In this document: one piece after another, positions 63,195 to 64,000 of the stretch
Numbering within the stretch: position 1 is the stretch's first letter
Layout of the letters: every line of letters starts with the position of its first letter
Source of the DNA: G963665545 sp963665545
GTDB taxonomy: Bacteria; Pseudomonadota; Gammaproteobacteria; Xanthomonadales; SZUA-36
Direction of reading: 5' to 3'
NCBI GenBank assembly: GCA_963665545.2
Contig: CAXXKZ010000005.1
Location: 1-64,000 of the forward strand
Length of the DNA: 64,000 nt
Position numbers and translations under genes: made by a program
Notes under the pieces: generated by a model
What the model was told of the DNA's origin: nothing
Database searches by the model: none
What the model saw: only the letters and a program-made list of their open reading frames with translations

Positions 63195-64000
63195 CGGCCG
63201 GTTTTCGGTCGAGGTATCCACGCCTGTCACCAGCAGATGGTTGGCTACTGAGTGCATCCACGCAATCTAACTCCGCTGCCAAAGTCGCGTGGGACCAATG
63301 GCGGGCTCAGCGTCAAGTCGAAACCGCAGATTTCAGATCCCAGGCCATGTTCGGCATATTATACGCCAATTTGATCGCCGACCTGGGTGGCCCCGATGCG
63401 AAAAAACTCAAAGGCGTTTACAAACGGACCTGGTATGCCAATCAGTTGCTGCTTGCACAATTGCGGCCGCTTCTTGATCGCCTGGCGGCCGAGGGCATTT
63501 CGGCAGCGGTAATGAATGACGCCTCATTGGTCGGAGGACACTATCCGGATATCGGCTATCGCGCCATTCGATGTATCGACTTTCTGGTGCATGGTGAGAA
63601 CTGGGAACGGAGCGTCAAAATGGCAACAGAGGCGGGATGGAAGGCGCAGCAAGGCGAATCTTTTTCTTCGCCCACATCGTTATCAATCACGCAATTATTG
63701 GGTCCGGAGGGTCAGAGCTTGTTGATCTCGACCAGGCTGTTCACCGCCGAACCGCGAGATTATGTCGAGGCGAGAATCTGGGATGACGCCCAGACTATCG
63801 AAATTAGCGGTCAACCGGTGTTGACACTGGGAACAGTCGAGCAGCTATTGTCCCTCAGCGTCGAAGCACTCAGGGGCAAACGGCCGCCACTGTTTCCCTA
63901 TGCCGACGCAATGCTCCTGCTGGATTCACTGACTTCCACCGCCGATTGGACTCGCCTGGTCTGGCGCGCCCAGCGTTTCCAACGCATCCTGCCCCTGCGC
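63191..64000 (+). CDS. Second NTP_transf_5-type nucleotidyltransferase family protein, partial at the window end
   Basis: 270 residues are open to the end of the window. The core region AAEGISAAVMNDASLVGGHYPDIGYRAIRCIDFLV aligns with the family block of lysine-glycine, tyrosine-proline-aspartate, arginine and D-x-D, but here LKG is MND and the acidic pair is reduced to CIDFLV, so catalytic activity is doubtful. The later LTLGTVEQLLSLSVEALRGKRPPLFPYADAMLLLDS is typical of the family C-terminal half. It begins in an ATGA overlap with the GT2. Confidence 0.72.
   Translation, partial: MTAGFRSRYPRLSPADGWLLSASTQSNSAAKVAWDQWRAQRQVETADFRSQAMFGILYANLIADLGGPDAKKLKGVYKRTWYANQLLLAQLRPLLDRLAAEGISAAVMNDASLVGGHYPDIGYRAIRCIDFLVHGENWERSVKMATEAGWKAQQGESFSSPTSLSITQLLGPEGQSLLISTRLFTAEPRDYVEARIWDDAQTIEISGQPVLTLGTVEQLLSLSVEALRGKRPPLFPYADAMLLLDSLTSTADWTRLVWRAQRFQRILPLR

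Noticed and set aside
1..64000. CRISPR array or prophage
   Set aside because: No series of equally spaced direct repeats and no phage structural, integrase or transposase genes were seen.

Overview
The window looks like chromosomal DNA of an aerobic Gammaproteobacterium. I infer this from moderately high GC by eye, three TonB-dependent receptors of the IPISVTAF/EEVIVTA type, many exported hydrolases, Rieske oxygenases and a Gammaproteobacteria-like tRNA-Arg. I cannot name the genus. Almost everything is catabolic or accessory; there are no phage genes, no transposase genes and no CRISPR.

Left part, 1-38 kb. This is a large catabolic region with mostly tightly packed, often ATGA-overlapping genes. 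It holds a dimethylglycine/sarcosine dehydrogenase-like gene, an erythromycin-esterase-like protein, and a minus-strand operon at 3.9-11.8 kb (M20 amidohydrolase, permease, amidase, aldehyde dehydrogenase, DUF2817, PLP lyase). Next comes an aromatic meta-cleavage operon at 12.1-19.5 kb: MCP hydrolase, LigA-like and LigB-like extradiol dioxygenase, Rieske dioxygenase alpha and beta, cis-dihydrodiol dehydrogenase, nitronate monooxygenase and a ThDP enzyme. An aromatic aminotransferase, a TetR regulator, a D-amino acid dehydrogenase, a second ThDP enzyme, an alkaline phosphatase, a TonB receptor and an MFS transporter follow. Last is a second Rieske oxygenase/reductase unit with an S9 peptidase and a D-threonine aldolase/D-serine dehydratase-like enzyme. 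Eleven copies of a dyad operator (CMATAC-N6-GTATKG, with one or two mismatches in some) lie in the promoter regions of these units and in front of the tetR gene itself. I read this as one TetR-controlled regulon for importing and breaking down an aromatic, amide-linked or amino-acid-derived compound.

Middle part, 38-55 kb. Here are two more TonB receptors with a winged-helix regulator between them, an alpha/beta hydrolase, a split MaoC-type dehydratase pair, a minus-strand set (D-aminoacylase, class II aldolase, hydroxyacid dehydrogenase, beta-lactamase-fold hydrolase), a penicillin acylase, an RNA polymerase sigma factor interrupted by a run of 19 G, and a 3-hydroxyisobutyrate dehydrogenase-like enzyme.

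Right part, 55.6-64 kb. After a tRNA-Arg(UCG) and a beta-lactamase fragment, the content changes to a surface-polymer or peptide-modification island: membrane TPR protein, sulfotransferase, two GT4 glycosyltransferases, two NTP_transf_5-type proteins, a PqqD-like protein and a GT2.

Two repeat families were found by reading: a 708-bp element with 57-bp terminal inverted repeats (31.3-32.0 kb) and a 138-bp element present twice in opposite orientation (33.0 and 50.7 kb, 137/138 identical). At least eight genes are interrupted by a single-base shift or an in-frame stop. Either the genome is decaying or the assembly carries uncorrected indels; this matters for any functional reading.
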